Below are positions 22,122 to 34,654 of a stretch of DNA of 64,000 nucleotides, one piece after another; positions within the stretch are counted from its first letter, which is position 1; the number at the start of each line of letters is the position of its first letter. The stretch is from Cordylochernes scorpioides (lineage: Eukaryota; Arthropoda; Arachnida; Pseudoscorpiones; Chernetidae). Below the pieces are notes generated by a model, which saw only the letters and a program-made list of their open reading frames with translations, was not told where the DNA came from and searched no databases. The stretch spans positions 68,319,011 through 68,383,010 of the forward strand of contig CP092874.1 of NCBI GenBank assembly GCA_030710605.1, in the 5' to 3' direction. A program made the translations under genes and the position numbers.

Positions 22122-23624
22122 TATATATATACAGTGGCTCGCCGGAAGTGTTTGGTGTCCAGAGGTGGAGATGACACGAGTCCTGCCCAAGGATCCTGGA
22201 ACACATTGCAAAGAGGTCCAGCGCAGGATCTACACCAGGAGGTGGAGATGACGCGAGCCCTGCCCAAGGATCCTGGAACACATTGCAGAGAGGTCCAGCG
22301 CAGGATCTACACCAGAAGGCTGGAAGTAGCACCTATGCCTTTAGAATTCACCACAGTGCAAATGGAAAGCTGTGGACAATGGAGAAGCTGCTCGACAAGA
22401 AAGAAAAGGACTTCGAGCATTCGTCTTTGTTAAACCAAACCATCTCTTCACCTCCTTTTTCCTTTCCTTTCTTCCTTCTTTTAATTTTGTATATAACTTG
22501 TGACATCACTTTTTGATAGATGGGGCATATTTAGTAATTTTTTTTGGATTTCTTAAAGAAGAAATTAGTATATAAATTTCTCAGAGGGGCAGGCATTTAA
22601 ATTTTATTTGATTTCATTGTTAATCTAAATTATCTCTTAACTTAAGAAAGATAAATTTTAAATTTTCGTTAATATTTATTTTATTCTAAATTGATTTCTC
22701 ATAAGTTGAGCAAGTATATTTATTATTTCATAATTTTCCTTTAAAAAAAAAAAATATATTATTTTTATTCCTTATTTTTTTTTTTAATTTAATAATATTA
22801 TTATTTTTAATATTCCGAGAATTTTTGTATATTCAAGTTTTATTACTCTGTAAGAAATGATTGAGATTGAGGGCGCTGTAGGAAAGGGACGGCAGTAGAG
22901 TTAGGCTTTATCGAGCTTCCAACGGTCGGGGGGGGGGGGGGGGGGCAAGCTTTCGGAGGGAACAGATCGAATTCTTATCATCTTATCAGGAGAGGTATGT
23001 AGTCAAGATACTAGGTAAGTCAATTTAGATTTTGTCGTAAGAGGTCAATATAAAAAAACATGGCGAAGCCATGGCAGATATCAAAAAATTTTGGTAAATT
23101 TGATTACTTAAGATATATACAGCGAATAGAGATGTGGACCTTTATGTTTTCCTTTTCTTTATTAGTCTTTTTTTTTTGATTGATCATCTTATCCAGATGA
23201 AGTAATTAGGTTGAATTACCAAGTCGCAGATTCTCAGTCATTTCTTTATAGGAATTTAAATTTTGCAAGATGAGATAATCTAATGTCCAATATCCTTTAT
23301 GCCCACTCATACTATTCACATATAAAGAATGTTTTTTTTTGTGTAATTTTTTTTTATGCCGAATAAAACGAGTGTGGATATTTAACAATGTGTGTTGGTT
23401 TACATATTTAACCACATATCACATGTAAATCCTTGTGTGTTTTATAGATTTTGAGTGCATGTGTTTGAAATTTAATCTACAGTGGTTAATATTCAAAAAG
23501 GCGTATTGGTATTACTATGTATAATCAACAAAAAAAAAAGGATATATGTACCTGGGTTTAACCCCTGAACTAGTCAGGATCAGAATATAGATGTTCTAAT
23601 GAGACGTAAGAATAAAATCTTACA
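22122..23624 (+). repeat. 5' LTR, left-truncated
   Basis: Matches 34715-36203 from ATATACAGTGGCTCGCC to AATAAAATCTTACA. Within it are two 77-bp tandem units, a G-run of about 19 (about 6 in the other LTR) near 22928, and a polyadenylation-type AATAAA 10 bases from its end. The TGTTGGGCC start seen in the right LTR is absent here; the left flank is unrelated. Confidence 0.72.
22163..22316 (+). repeat. Two 77-bp tandem units within the LTR
   Basis: The block beginning AGGTGGAGATGAC and ending CAGGATCTACACCAG is present twice in a row (starts 22163 and 22240). It recurs in the 3' LTR (about 34753-34910), so it predates the split of the two LTRs. Confidence 0.82.
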
Positions 23625-23626
23625 AT

Positions 23627-23645
23627 TGGCGCCCACGCGAGGCGA
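23627..23645 (+). other. Primer-binding site, tRNA-Lys-like
   Basis: Two bases after the LTR end (TTACA AT) comes TGGCGCCCACGCGAGGCGA. TGGCGCCCA complements the CCA end and acceptor stem of tRNA-Lys; the match weakens after about ten bases. Confidence 0.6.
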
Positions 23646-23748
23646 GTTACTGTTGAAAAGTACAAAGCAACTTTGCGCGAAGTAAACTCTACGACCGAAA
23701 TGAAAGAAATCTCATGCTCTACCACGATTCGCATTTAAGCCTAAAGTA

Positions 23749-24050
23749 AAAATGCATAATAATGATGAACAATCCCAATTTTATGACTTTGTTCAATTTC
23801 TACATAATTTCAAAGAAATGTTTAACGTTTGGTACACCCTTCTTAATGTACTTTCTTGTTTAACAAGAGCTTTATTTTAATAATATAAAGAAAATGCATA
23901 ATAATGATGAACAATCCCAATTTTATGCTTTGTTCAATTTCTGCATAATTTCAAAGAAATGTTTAACGTTTGGTACACCCTTCTTAATGTACTTTCTTGT
24001 TTAACACAAGAGCTTTATTTTAATATATAAAAATGCATAGTAATGAGAAT
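23749..24050 (+). repeat. 142-bp tandem repeat, two copies plus a partial
   Basis: AAAATGCATAATAATGATGA and what follows recur at 23749 and 23891, with a diverged third start near 24029. They lie in the leader just inside the primer site. No open frame. Confidence 0.8.
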
Positions 24051-24359
24051 AATTTTTTCTTTCGAGTAAAATTTTTTTATTTTTAGAACGCCGTTGCATA
24101 TTTTACGAACGTGCCAGTTTTATGACTTTTGTTCAGTTTTCTGTATAATTTTTCAAAGAGACGTTTTAATGTCTAATTTGTATTAGTGAACTTTATTTTA
24201 ACACCCAAAAATATGCGTTACAACAGCGTACAGACGGTTATAGATAAAATTTTATTTTTTTTTAGAAGATCGCTGGTTTTTTTTTTCAAAGAGACTAGGT
24301 AGCAATTTTATTTTAAAAAAAAGGGGTCACTGGTCTTTCAATACAACGTTAAACTTTTA

Positions 24360-27300
24360 CAACTATTTACCGCTAAGATTAAAATTTTTTGATTTTTTTT
24401 CTCTATGTATCAAGATAGGCCTAAAAAACAATGCCTTTTTCAAAACCTGAGAATTTCCCACAAGCTCCAAATTTAGAACCTCTAGGGACATCTTTGATTG
24501 ACACGCTGGGGCTGGGACCACATCTGTAGAGGGGTGGAATGATGGGCGTGAAAAACAAACAGATGTGCGTGCAAGATGTTTTCGAAGGGGAGGTAAGCTA
24601 TGGGAATGGAGGTATTTTGGGGTGGACATGTGTCAAACACATGTCCTCCACTATAGACGGGAAGAAGAAAAACAATTAGAGTTCAGTCACTGCCAGCTCC
24701 CGAGCTAGAAAGGTCAGTTTTTTTTCTTCTCTCTCCGCTCCTGCGGAAGGGATTCCCCTCTTGAATATTCCATCTTCTTTTAATTTTTCTGACCATTATC
24801 CTTTAAACTTGTTAGATCAAATGCGATTTATTATCAAGGTTTAATATTTTAATTTTCAATCTATTTTTAAGGTTTAATAACTTTATTTTTCAATCATTTT
24901 TTTAAACAAAATTTTCCGCTCGATAAGTCTGAAGATATTTCCTTTGAATTTGTCAAATTGTTCTCCAGTTACCTCTTATCCTTATAGTGTTTAACATTTA
25001 TCAATATGATAATCCAAAGCTATCTATTTTCTTATCTAAAGTGCATATGTCAGGCGGTTTATTTAATTTATGAGTGTTTTCAATTATTTTTATTCGATAA
25101 TGATCACTTTATTTGGGACAGTTAATATAAATTTTCGGGTAGTGCCCATGAGATAGGACAACTGAATTTATATTTATTTACTGGGATTTTATTTTTTAAC
25201 ATTTATGTGTAAAATCCGCATGATACCCAACATATATTTCAGATTATTGCAACATTAAGTTTTATTACAAAATTTTTAGCATATCATGCATTTTGGATTG
25301 ACAATTAGATTCATTTAACGTCCACCTATCCACAGGATTTTATTTATTTCATTTTCTTATAATCCATGTATTTCGTAATATATCTTGTAGATCTCGCTTC
25401 TAGAATGGGTCTGAATTTTTTTTTTTTTTGGAATACATATATATAGCCAAAGAATAATTTCCCTCTGTCATGCCCAATTTTAATTGTTAAGTGATACAGC
25501 AATAGTTATTGGTACCATGTATATGATTATATTTAGCAAATTTTGGTGAGTCTGCATTATTTATTTTAATTTTCTTCCGCACTTAGACATGCATACTTAA
25601 CATTTTTTTTTTCTCTCTTCAAAAGCAGGTATTGGATAGATATGATGTATCCAGAGACAATCTCCATATTTTATTTCAATCTCTTGGTTATGGGAAGGCG
25701 AAACGCCTTTATGACTTTAGTAGTTTGATTTTACTAAACAATTAAATATTGTGTGTATTATTCACTTACTACTTTATATATTTTTAATTTTATATTTCAG
25801 CTATCCATCTCGCAATTTATCTTTTTGTTTACTTATCTATCTAGATCTCACAAATATTGCGTATCATGGGTTCAAGAGATAATCCCGATTATCAACTCTA
25901 CTTTCTCTTTGGTATTTAGAAGTATTAATTTAATTTATATCTATTTACTAGTTATTTTTTGTATCCAACATTTGTAATCAGCATAATTTGTAATTATATA
26001 TATTTTGGATTATTGCAACGTTTTTTTTTTTATTATTACAAATATTTTCCTTTTTTTGGCATTTCATGCGTCGTGATACCCCATGTTAGTTTGTTATATA
26101 GTATTTAATATAAATAGTCGTGCGACAATACAACCACGATAAATTTCCAGCATGGCGGATCGAGGGACGCGTTTAGTCATGCTTTTCCGTACACCTCCAT
26201 GTTAACTTGTTCTATGTAACGATCATTTTTCTTTTATATGGAACGATCAATATAATTCCGACAGTGTACACGAGATAAAACAGTATTTGATATTCTTTTA
26301 TTTTTTTGGTAACTTATATGAATGTGCATTTCGTTTTGAAATTTAACCCCGATATCTTAGGCAAGCGTATAGTTTAGCTTGCTTCTTTGAAACGTTGAAT
26401 AGGATCATATTTTTTTTTCGATATGGTATAATTTACTATAGATGCTTACATGTCGAAATACAATCACAGCGAAATTCCAAGATGGCGGTCAAGTGACGCG
26501 CCCGGCGGCCGATTTCCAGTACATGTTACCTCCAACTATATATGAATTCCCAATAACGTCGTACACAAAGTAAAAACAGCCTTTTGATTTTTTTAAATTT
26601 GTTAACTTTATATGAATGTGCATATTTTTTTTAATTAACCCTCCGAGATTTAGAAGGAAGTAAATTCCCCAGAACGGGTGTCTAATTCCGCTATCTCTCT
26701 GTACGCTTTCTTTTAAAATATTTAGGTTTGTAAAAATAGAACAACTGAATTTATATTGATTTACTGGGCCTTTTTTATTTCTTTGTAAAATAGGACAACT
26801 GGATTTATATTGATTTACTGTTTTTTTTTATTTCTTTGGCACCTGTGGGCAGAACTCGCCCAGTATTTAATTATATATTTAGATTTGCAAGATCCTTTTT
26901 GTTACAAATATTTTGGCATACCAGTATCACAGTAGCCAGGATAGTTTTCCTCGTTAGTATAACCCCTCAAGCGTCGAATCTCACCACCTTCCCATTTCCC
27001 TTCCTGATGCAAATTTTTACGTAAATATTTGTGTGACAAACTTTCTTTGGTTAGACTTGGACAACGGTTTTGAAAAAATTCGAACAACTAAATAGTATAA
27101 TTTTTTTGGTCATCTTTGATTGTATTTTTTTTTGTGCATATATCACGCACATTACACGTAACTAACTGCATATAATTTTATCTCTCCTATTTATAGGTGC
27201 AAATTATGTTCTATTATTTAGTCATTTTGTATTCAATTAATGGCGATTTTTTGGTATGATAATTCATATTGCAGAACTTAGTGGGAAAGGCTTCATTTTT

Positions 27301-28345
27301 TGTGAAAGTAATGAGATTTGTTGTTCCAATTTCTATAACTCCAGCCACAGAACGACATCACCTTATATTATAACCTACGTCCTTGGAATTTAGTGACTCT
27401 ATTTTGAAATAAGAACTTAAGCAGTTCACCAAAATATGACTATAGATAATCTTAGACAAACAGAGATAGAGGGTATAACTCCTCGTGTATGTTTGCACTT
27501 GACTGGTTTGATAAGCCCTTCCAGAAGCATTTTATCTACTCCACCAACTTCAGAATATTTGGCAGCAGAAGCCAGTAAAAAGGAGAGGATTATAGCATCA
27601 CAACAGACCTAAAAAACCCGTTTCCACATAGGCTTTCTTAATTTTATGAAATGTGGCATTGGGCATTGGTAACCAGTAGCAAAGACTACATTTCTGGGGG
27701 TCGGGAATAGCCTTGAAGACTAAGGAGGGTATCTTGCGTAGCCTTGAACTGTGGATGTCGGAGCATGTAATTTTACCTACAAGACTGTACATTATTAGAT
27801 AGGATTTAAAGATACTTGCGAAGGTGGACGTGAGTGAAGAACGACATAAAGCATAATATCCCGAAGGACGCCACCGAGCGTAAGACCACGTGGCTTGAAC
27901 CAGTTGAAGAGTGGGCCATTGTGGTGGGATGTGGAAAGAATATTTGAAATATATGCATCAATATACATACTATCCATCTGCAGGCTGATGCACCTGATTT
28001 CGCTCAGATCTTCCAAAATCAGCTAATCGACATGCCAAGTAACCTACGCAAGATATGGTTGTGCCAACCCGGACCTGATCAGATGTATCTAAGCTCGGTT
28101 CACCTCTGTCATACCAAGAGAAATCACTGCGACAGCCATGTCTTGACACGAGACACTATATATATATATAACAATATATTTATGTTAAATGTTCACCTCC
28201 GTGTCCTGAAGAGATTCCGATGGGAAGGCGTGCTGAACCAAACCAGGTCAAGACAAAGTACACGATATTATCAAAGGCGTAAGAGAGATTAGCCTACAAT
28301 TGACAGTATTTTTTTTTCTCGAACCAACGTTGTAGTGAACAAGAG
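24360..28345 (+). repeat. Internal LTR-element sequence, inverted relative to 39.6-42.2 kb
   Basis: 24400-25000 matches the reverse complement of about 41700-42190 (shared blocks such as ACTTATCGAG, ACACATGT and GAGAATTTCCCAC). 27040-28345 matches the reverse complement of 39600-40930. The 2 kb between them (25000-27040) is AT-rich and has only about 0.8 kb opposite it. I read both as internal parts of the same LTR family in opposite orientation. No clear gag or pol motif. Confidence 0.6.
27598..28016 (-). other. Antisense frames shared with 39980-40395
   Basis: Two short minus-strand frames, 27795-28016 (…PRGLTLGGVLRDIMLYVVLH… to LNPI-stop) and 27598-27792 (LRKIPSLVFKA…KCSLCYWLPMPNATFHKI), have near-identical counterparts on the plus strand at about 39980-40190 and 40195-40395, with the same stop after LNPI. 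They run against the Pol direction. I do not recognise either product. The protein-level agreement may simply reflect overall DNA similarity. Confidence 0.35.
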
Positions 28346-28689
28346 TTCCGGCTGGAATAGGGAAAGGAACAATATGATGGAAGACTGTACAAGAAGCAGT
28401 CATTTATATAAAACTTTATTATATATTGAATGGGAAAGATAAAATTGAGCAGAATTTCTTTATACTAGCAATTAGGTGTAACCCATTAGGCACAAACATT
28501 CGAGTTGCAGGGCAACTGACTTCCGTACATATATATATCCCCAATTTCCATGATAAGGCTGCCCTATCTCATTTGGTTGGAGCAAATTATTTATCTAACT
28601 ATATTGCGTTTTAACTGGTCTGTAATGTTATGGATTTTATTTTATTGTTAACAAAGTGACTACCGTGCCGAGTGTGTAAGGGGCTTAGA

Positions 28690-28830
28690 GATCATAGGCT
28701 GTCAGAATAATATTACACTAGTAATAATTAATAGTTCATTCTGATACGCAGTAAAAACAGAAGAGAACAGCGCCTCTATCAGTAGGCTATCATAGCTAGT
28801 TAGTTTCAATACACCCAGAAAGAGCTTATC
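28690..28830 (+). repeat. Diverged block shared with 11870-11985 (inverted)
   Basis: GTTTCAATACACCCAGAAAG and neighbours here are the reverse complement of the GCTCTTTCTGGGTGTATTGA block of the minus-strand unit. This ties the plus-strand element to the array as diverged family members. Confidence 0.65.
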
Positions 28831-28989
28831 TCCTCGAAGGGGAGATTAAAGGGGTGGAAACGGGTTTTCAGGAATTCTCCTCGTGATTTTTTTCGGTAGC
28901 TCTCGCCCTGAACGAATGTCAGATTTTAGTATAGAGCTGGCAGGGGAGGGGATAGAATACCAGAATGGCTTCAAAGGGAAGAATGATAA

Positions 28990-29730
28990 TAGATCGGGAA
29001 TCCAATTCCCGATGACGGGTTCAGGGAAACACCAGAGGTGATGAAAAGGCAGTGAAATGTGTTAAAAGCGATGGAAGAGAGATGCGGGAGAGGTGATGAA
29101 AAGCAGGTGAAATGTGTTAAAAGCGATGGAAGGGAGATGCGAGAGGAGTGAAAAAAAAGCGACGAAATATGTTGAGAGGTGTTGTAAAGTGTAGAAAAGC
29201 GTTGAAAGAGATGTTGAAAGATATTGAGTGGCGTGAAGAAATATGTTGTAAAGTGTTGGAAAGTGTTGTAAGAGACGGAAGAGAGATGCAAGAAATATGT
29301 GGAAGAGTGTTGAAAGCGATAAATAGATGCGAGGAAGGTGTAGGAACATGTCGAAAGATATTGGAAGGACGGATGAAAGAGTGTTACAAGCTATCGTAAG
29401 AGATGGAGAGAAAGTAGGTCGAAAGCAATGAATAGAGACGAGAGGATGAAAGAAAGTGCTAAAGGATGCTAAAAGGTTTGAAAGGTGTTGAAAGAGATGA
29501 GAAGTGTTGAGAGGAATAGAAAGTGATGAATAGAAAGACGAATAATGATGAAAAAGCGTTGGAATGTGCTGAAAATGATTGAAGGAAAGATGTGTTAGAA
29601 AGGTGTCGAAGCATATCGAAAATCGACAGAGAAAATTGTAGAAAGTGTTGAAAGAGAAAGAATCGAGGAAAGTGATAAAGAGTTTGTAAATAGAAGATAA
29701 AGATTGATAGGAGAAGGTGCGCTCAACGTT
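28990..29730. repeat. Degenerate minisatellite rich in GTTGAAAG / GATG
   Basis: Short imperfect units around GTGTTGAAAGAGATG recur for about 0.7 kb, including one clear near-duplicate pair (29040-29090 and 29095-29145). The long minus-strand open frame (29062-29754) is Ser/Phe/Thr/Leu-rich and is a by-product of the repeat. Confidence 0.7.
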
Positions 29731-29929
29731 AAAGAATAGTTGTAAATAGTACAAAACATGTACTGAGAGTTAGTACGGGCTAGTTTTCCCTAAATTTCAC
29801 TAACTGTATGTACTAAGCTATATGAATAAGTCCAGTATATATATCCAGTGTATTTGTTTATTGTTGGTATATGATTTTGAAGGGTTACTCAATTGATTTT
29901 TTTAAACAGCACTTTGTTCTTAATGATAA

Positions 29930-30830
29930 GAAGTGATTTAAAGTGTTTTTTGTTTTTATTTTAAGCTACATCTTATCCTAGTGTGCTGATGAACCTTAAA
30001 GAATTTCCAGTTTTTCCTATTTCATTTTTATGTTAACAACTTTGTCTTAGTGTTATGGTGAACTTTAAATAGTTTGCAGTTTTTCTTTTTATTTTAAACT
30101 ATAACGTGTGTTCTAGTGTTAAGTGACCGTTGAAAGGAGTTTTAACACCCTGTTTCAGTGTTAGTATGTTATTTGTTTCAACCTTGTCTTTGTGCAGTAT
30201 ATCGTCTCACAACCTTGTTGTAGTGTTTGTTGTCATCTTTAAAGGTTTTCACAATTTGTTTTAATGTTAGTGTGTCATTTAGAAAAAGTTGTCACAACCT
30301 TATCCTTGTATAATACACCGTTTTACACCGTTTTATTTAATGGATTATATGAGAGATTTTGGATATAAAATGGGAGTTACTATTTACATGAGCCAAGTCG
30401 ACCCAGCAGTTAGAGCAAGAGGGGGGAACTCAGATATTTCCTCCTTCCACGTGACGCCACTGTTTACCCCGACCGGTCGGTCCAGATAAGAGGGAATACC
30501 AGGAAACTCTGTCCTCCTGACATCACTCCCTCCACACGAGAAACAGCGTCCCGCTGTTTACTAGTCGGTCACATGACCTTGGGCAATCTGTTCTTGTACT
30601 TCGGGGTCGTGGTAGGGCTTCATGCTCACTACATGGATGATATCTTGGGGTTTCGTCTTCTCCTAGTGTAGAATTGTCACAACCTTGTTTTAGTGTGGTA
30701 CATAGTTGTAAAGAGTCTTCACAACCTATTTTAATGTAGTGTGTCATTTTAAGAGTTGTCTCAACCTTGTTTTAATGTAATACTTCGTTTTGAAGAGCTT
30801 TCACAACCTTGTCAGGATATGATTTAGGAA
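29930..30830. repeat. Degenerate repeats around TCACAACCTTGTTTTAGTG
   Basis: Loose units of roughly 50-60 bases recur many times (TCACAACCTTGT..TAGTGT..). They are interrupted at about 30385-30665 by the GC-richer insert carrying a Gypsy scrap, and similar text resumes at 31140-31330. Confidence 0.6.
30530..30665 (-). pseudogene. Antisense Gypsy Pol C-terminal scrap
   Basis: The minus strand reads KTKPQDIIHVVSMKPYHDPE followed by a short tail and stop. This resembles the 'HVsrlKPYHDP' end that follows the integrase GPY/F module in many Gypsy elements. It lies antisense to the host element, inside a GC-richer insert. Confidence 0.5.
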
Positions 30831-30857
30831 ATTTTAGTTTTCCTTTTTTCTTATTTT

Positions 30858-31034
30858 ATGCTACAATTTCGTCCAACTATAGGACCAGAGGAACCACAAG
30901 AGACGACAATCTTGAGAAACCCGCTAGAGGTAGTTAATAGAGCAATTGGTGGCAATGTTGGTGGCGCTGAAATACGCCGTTCGACCAGGGTCAAGAAGCC
31001 CACTGGGTGTAAATCATGCCCAGGCTGCCAATAA
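30858..31034 (+). pseudogene. Pol C-terminal tail of the plus-strand LTR element
   Basis: A 58-residue open frame from ATG 30858 to TAA 31032-31034 ends IRRSTRVKKPTGCKSCPGCQ. This is close to RRSTRVKRPTQCKFCLDCRH at the end of Pol in the minus-strand units, including three Cys spaced x2 and x2. The residues before this tail do not match the GPY/F module, so most of Pol is gone. The conserved tail and its position ahead of a long non-coding stretch and the purine tract mirror the other copies. Confidence 0.68.
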
Positions 31035-33780
31035 GTGAATCCATAGAATGTATATTGAGTTTAGCTAAATTTTTGATCATAGTATGAAGTACTAGGAAGT
31101 GATTTGGAGGCCTTAAAACGTGGTCTTAAAAGGATTTCAGCTTTTTTTTCTGCAACAACTTTGTTTTTTTTTAATTTCTTTAAATGTCATTGTAAAGGGG
31201 GTTTTCAGTTTTTTTTTCATTGAGCTTTAATGTTAGGAAATAAATCTAAGAATTTTCAGTTTTTTTTTAACGGCTACAACTTTGTGTCTATGTTAAATGT
31301 TCATTGTAAGGAGTTTCCAGTTTTCTTTTTTATTGAAGAGGCTATTCTGTAATAATAGCAGGTTGTGATTTAAGACTTGAATTCAACAGTATATTTTGTT
31401 TTGATTTTTTTTTAAGGTTCTGAACAGTGGTTCAACTTTAAGAATAACTAAGGAACTTAGACGCATTAGATATCTGCTGTGCTTGTAATATATTCGCTAT
31501 GGGTTGGTTCGGAATATGCGCTGGGTTAAAACTTGACACCCTCTAATTCCATAGGTCCAGAATACAGCCCAAAAGAGAATTTCTAATGAGAGTGTGTAAG
31601 GTAGTTATAGTCTAAGAGTTGATATGATAGGATAGCAAGTGATCTCTGTTGTTAATCTCCAGAACGGGTTGAGTAATGAAAGCCCTATAATTCCAAAGAA
31701 AGAGTTTAGCTGAATAGCGGAGAAAGAAGAATGCCAATAACCTTATATGGGAAATAGGGTTGGCAAGCACTTGTAAACCTATGATATTTTGGCAAATGAG
31801 GTAAATGCTTTAGGTTCAATTCGCTCCAATTTAAGTGTTAGTTTTGATGATTAGTTTTGTCTAGACACCACGTGTCAAGATAAGAAGAAGATTTCAAACT
31901 ATTAGACGCACACTTTTAAAGATAGGTTAGATTACAGCATTTGATTGTTAGCAATCAATTTTTATTAATTTGTTTAAGTATAAATAATGTTTATCTATGG
32001 GGATATAATTTATATAGAGTTTGTATGAGGCATTTATTTAATTTAATAGGGTTTTAGTCCCCACTTTGCTTTAATTAGGTAGCTTTATTTGATTTCACGT
32101 CTGGTCCTAGAAGATTTTATTATTGTTAGGGTCTATTTGATAGAAATAATTGAGTATTTTGGCCTTTGTAGCAGCTTTTAACTTTAGTTTGAGTGCATTC
32201 CGCGAATGATTGGGGGGAGGGTGTATGAAAGAATTGGAATAATGAATGTGTAGAAGGTTAGAAAACTATTATATTGTGAGCCCAAAATACATTAGAATAG
32301 TGTTAGGGAATCTAATAGGTTCGATTTATTGATTTTGATTTCTCTATTTGTTAGGGTCGATAGCCTCACAGGACTGTACAACTCTATTGATAGGAAAGTA
32401 TCCGCTCCATTTTGTTAGGTCTCCTTTTAGGGGAGTATAAGTATTGATTTATTTTATTAGGGTAATCAGTTACTCTATTTCATTATATCAACTTGAATTC
32501 TAAGTTGTGGGAGGTTATGATCAGACCAGAAAGTCCACAAAAACTTCTCCTCTTTAGAGGGAACGCAGAGGTATCAGGTGAACTTTGTGCTAGGTGGGGG
32601 ATTTAGTTGCCGATGTCGCAAGCTAAGTGTATAGCGACAAACCTCGGATAGCCGATCTGACATCGTAGTTTACGACGCTTTAAGCGTGGCTGAGATGAGG
32701 GTGATTCAGACGGGAGGTTGGGAAGGTTCGGGGCGTTGAAGCTCCTCTATATATTGCGCAGCTTGGAACCAACCCTCTATGACAGAAAACTTGAAACACG
32801 TGCTGGGTGAACAGTCCCTATAACTCCTTGATTTTAAGTCATAGTCTAATGGGGGTTTCTAATGAGAGTTAACAATGAGAGAGCGTGTAAGAGATTCCGT
32901 CTACAGATTTTTAGGTACCAGTTATCAAAGTGACAGATGGACTGTCCAGATTCTTTGCGTTTTATATCGCCCCAGGCTAGCAAAAGTTAATCACCTAATT
33001 AAAGACTATTAGTCTGCCATACGTTTAGTTAGAATGAGTTCAAGTCTAAATATCAGATAATAAGTAGAATTTTTTTTTCACGAGAATAACTCGTTCTAGG
33101 TTAAGATCAAATTCTAAATTAGTAGGACACCTAAATGAACCTCTGAAGCAGATTGCCAGAACAAGCCAATACAGTATTCCAGACTCGAAAAGGAAGAATT
33201 TTTTTTTATGGAAGATTGAATATCAATTTTGTTTTGACAGCAAAATGGCCTAGAGTAATGGGCTTATTTTATTTTTATTTTTTTTTGGACAAAGAGTCAA
33301 ATTTTAGAGAGGTATTAAGAACTCAAGTGGGGAGATATATCACAAGATATGAGTTAGATCTAGTTTGTTATTCATCATAATTTATTTTCAGGGTTAGTTT
33401 GAGTATTTTTATTAAAGTGGATTTATCGGTCAAAAATATGAGTACACATTCTATGGATAAGCTAAACAATGTATAATAGGGGTTAGCAGTCAACGTTCAG
33501 CTAAAAACAAAGATAGGAGAGATTGCAACCACAGGTAAGGTAATTTGGAAGTAATCTGATTTTGAAATGTACTGACGACCAGGATTTCCTCTCTTATATG
33601 TTTCCCAGTGACTCCCAAACACTCCCAGTGACAAGTTAGTTAGAACAAGTTTTTCTTTTGTTAGATATTACATATAGAATTGAAATACTGGTGAAATGAC
33701 CTAGACCCTCAGTGCCTATCTACGCGCTTATTATTATTATATATACTCATTATTATCATATATCATTCCCTATTATATTC

Positions 33781-33818
<38 letters not shown>

Positions 33819-34640
33819 CAATCAATTTGGATTATGGATTATAGACACAAGATAACGGGACCAAGTCCTAATATCAAGTGGTGTGTGACATTTCGGTAGC
33901 AGCATTGTTACCATCTTCAGCCAAATATACTGAATGAGAAATTTAACCACAGCATATATATTTTTGTTTATCATTTATATCTTCTATATCAACGCTATTT
34001 CTCTTCTATGTATATATATCATGTTCATACATTTTTTTGGTATATGTCTTTCCCCTCGTTATTTACCATATTGTTGTTATTATTTAATCTTATATATCAC
34101 TTTTAATTTCTTTTGCCCTATATAACCTTATATAATCATTCTTTTGCTTTTGTATTATAAAATTACCTCATGCACCCCATTATCTATAGCTAAATAAAGA
34201 ATTTTAAGATATGTTTTTAGGAATTGTACATATCTATGTTAACACGCACAATTCCTTGGCGCCCTCAATAATTATGTTTACCTAGGAGGTACTAAGAATC
34301 TGTTTGTATAGAATCTGTGCTTAGACCAACCCACATCTCCACCCATAGGGACTATGGCTGGGAACGTGTGGACTCACCTCACACCTGGGTCAAGACCCTC
34401 TGACGTACAAACAGTGAAAGATGGGCTAGTACTTTGCCCACTAAATGGTAGGATGAGATTTCCCTCAATATTACGATGAGCTAACATGTTCTAGGTTCCA
34501 TGGCCCGTTTGTTTCCCCTTTGCCTGAGCGTCGGTGATTGCATACTGGTATCATAAAAAAAAATGCATTTCTCCCAATCTCATATTTCTCATAGAGTAAG
34601 AACAGATCCGAATTGGAATAAACACATTTTGTTTTACTCT
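31035..34640 (+). other. Non-coding 3' region of the plus-strand LTR element
   Basis: About 3.6 kb, no gene. 31500-33100 is a diverged counterpart of the reverse complement of about 8.8-10.9 kb. A (TA)n run at 33783-33814 and a Penelope-like end at 33877-33925 interrupt it. TTGGCGCCC at 34257 corresponds to the block at 8074-8083. Confidence 0.55.
33783..33925. repeat. (TA)n microsatellite next to a Penelope-like end
   Basis: About 32 bases of alternating TA, then GTGTGACATTTCGGTAGCAG...GTTACCATCTTCAGC, a typical Penelope-like terminal block. Penelope-like elements often sit beside such microsatellites. Confidence 0.5.
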
Positions 34641-34653
34641 GGCAGGGGAGGAA
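34641..34653 (+). other. Polypurine tract
   Basis: GGCAGGGGAGGAA lies one base before the LTR start TGTTGGGCC. It differs by one or two bases from the tract of the minus-strand units. Confidence 0.68.
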
Positions 34654-34654
34654 T

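Noticed and set aside
22135..23624. LTR starting at TGGCTCGCC
   Set aside because: The right copy extends 69 bases further left to a proper TGTTGGG start next to a purine tract, so 22135 is only where the truncated left copy happens to show TG.
29062..29754. 230-codon minus-strand frame as a gene
   Set aside because: It is the complement of a GTTGAAAG minisatellite. The Ser/Phe/Leu-rich repeats have no domain.
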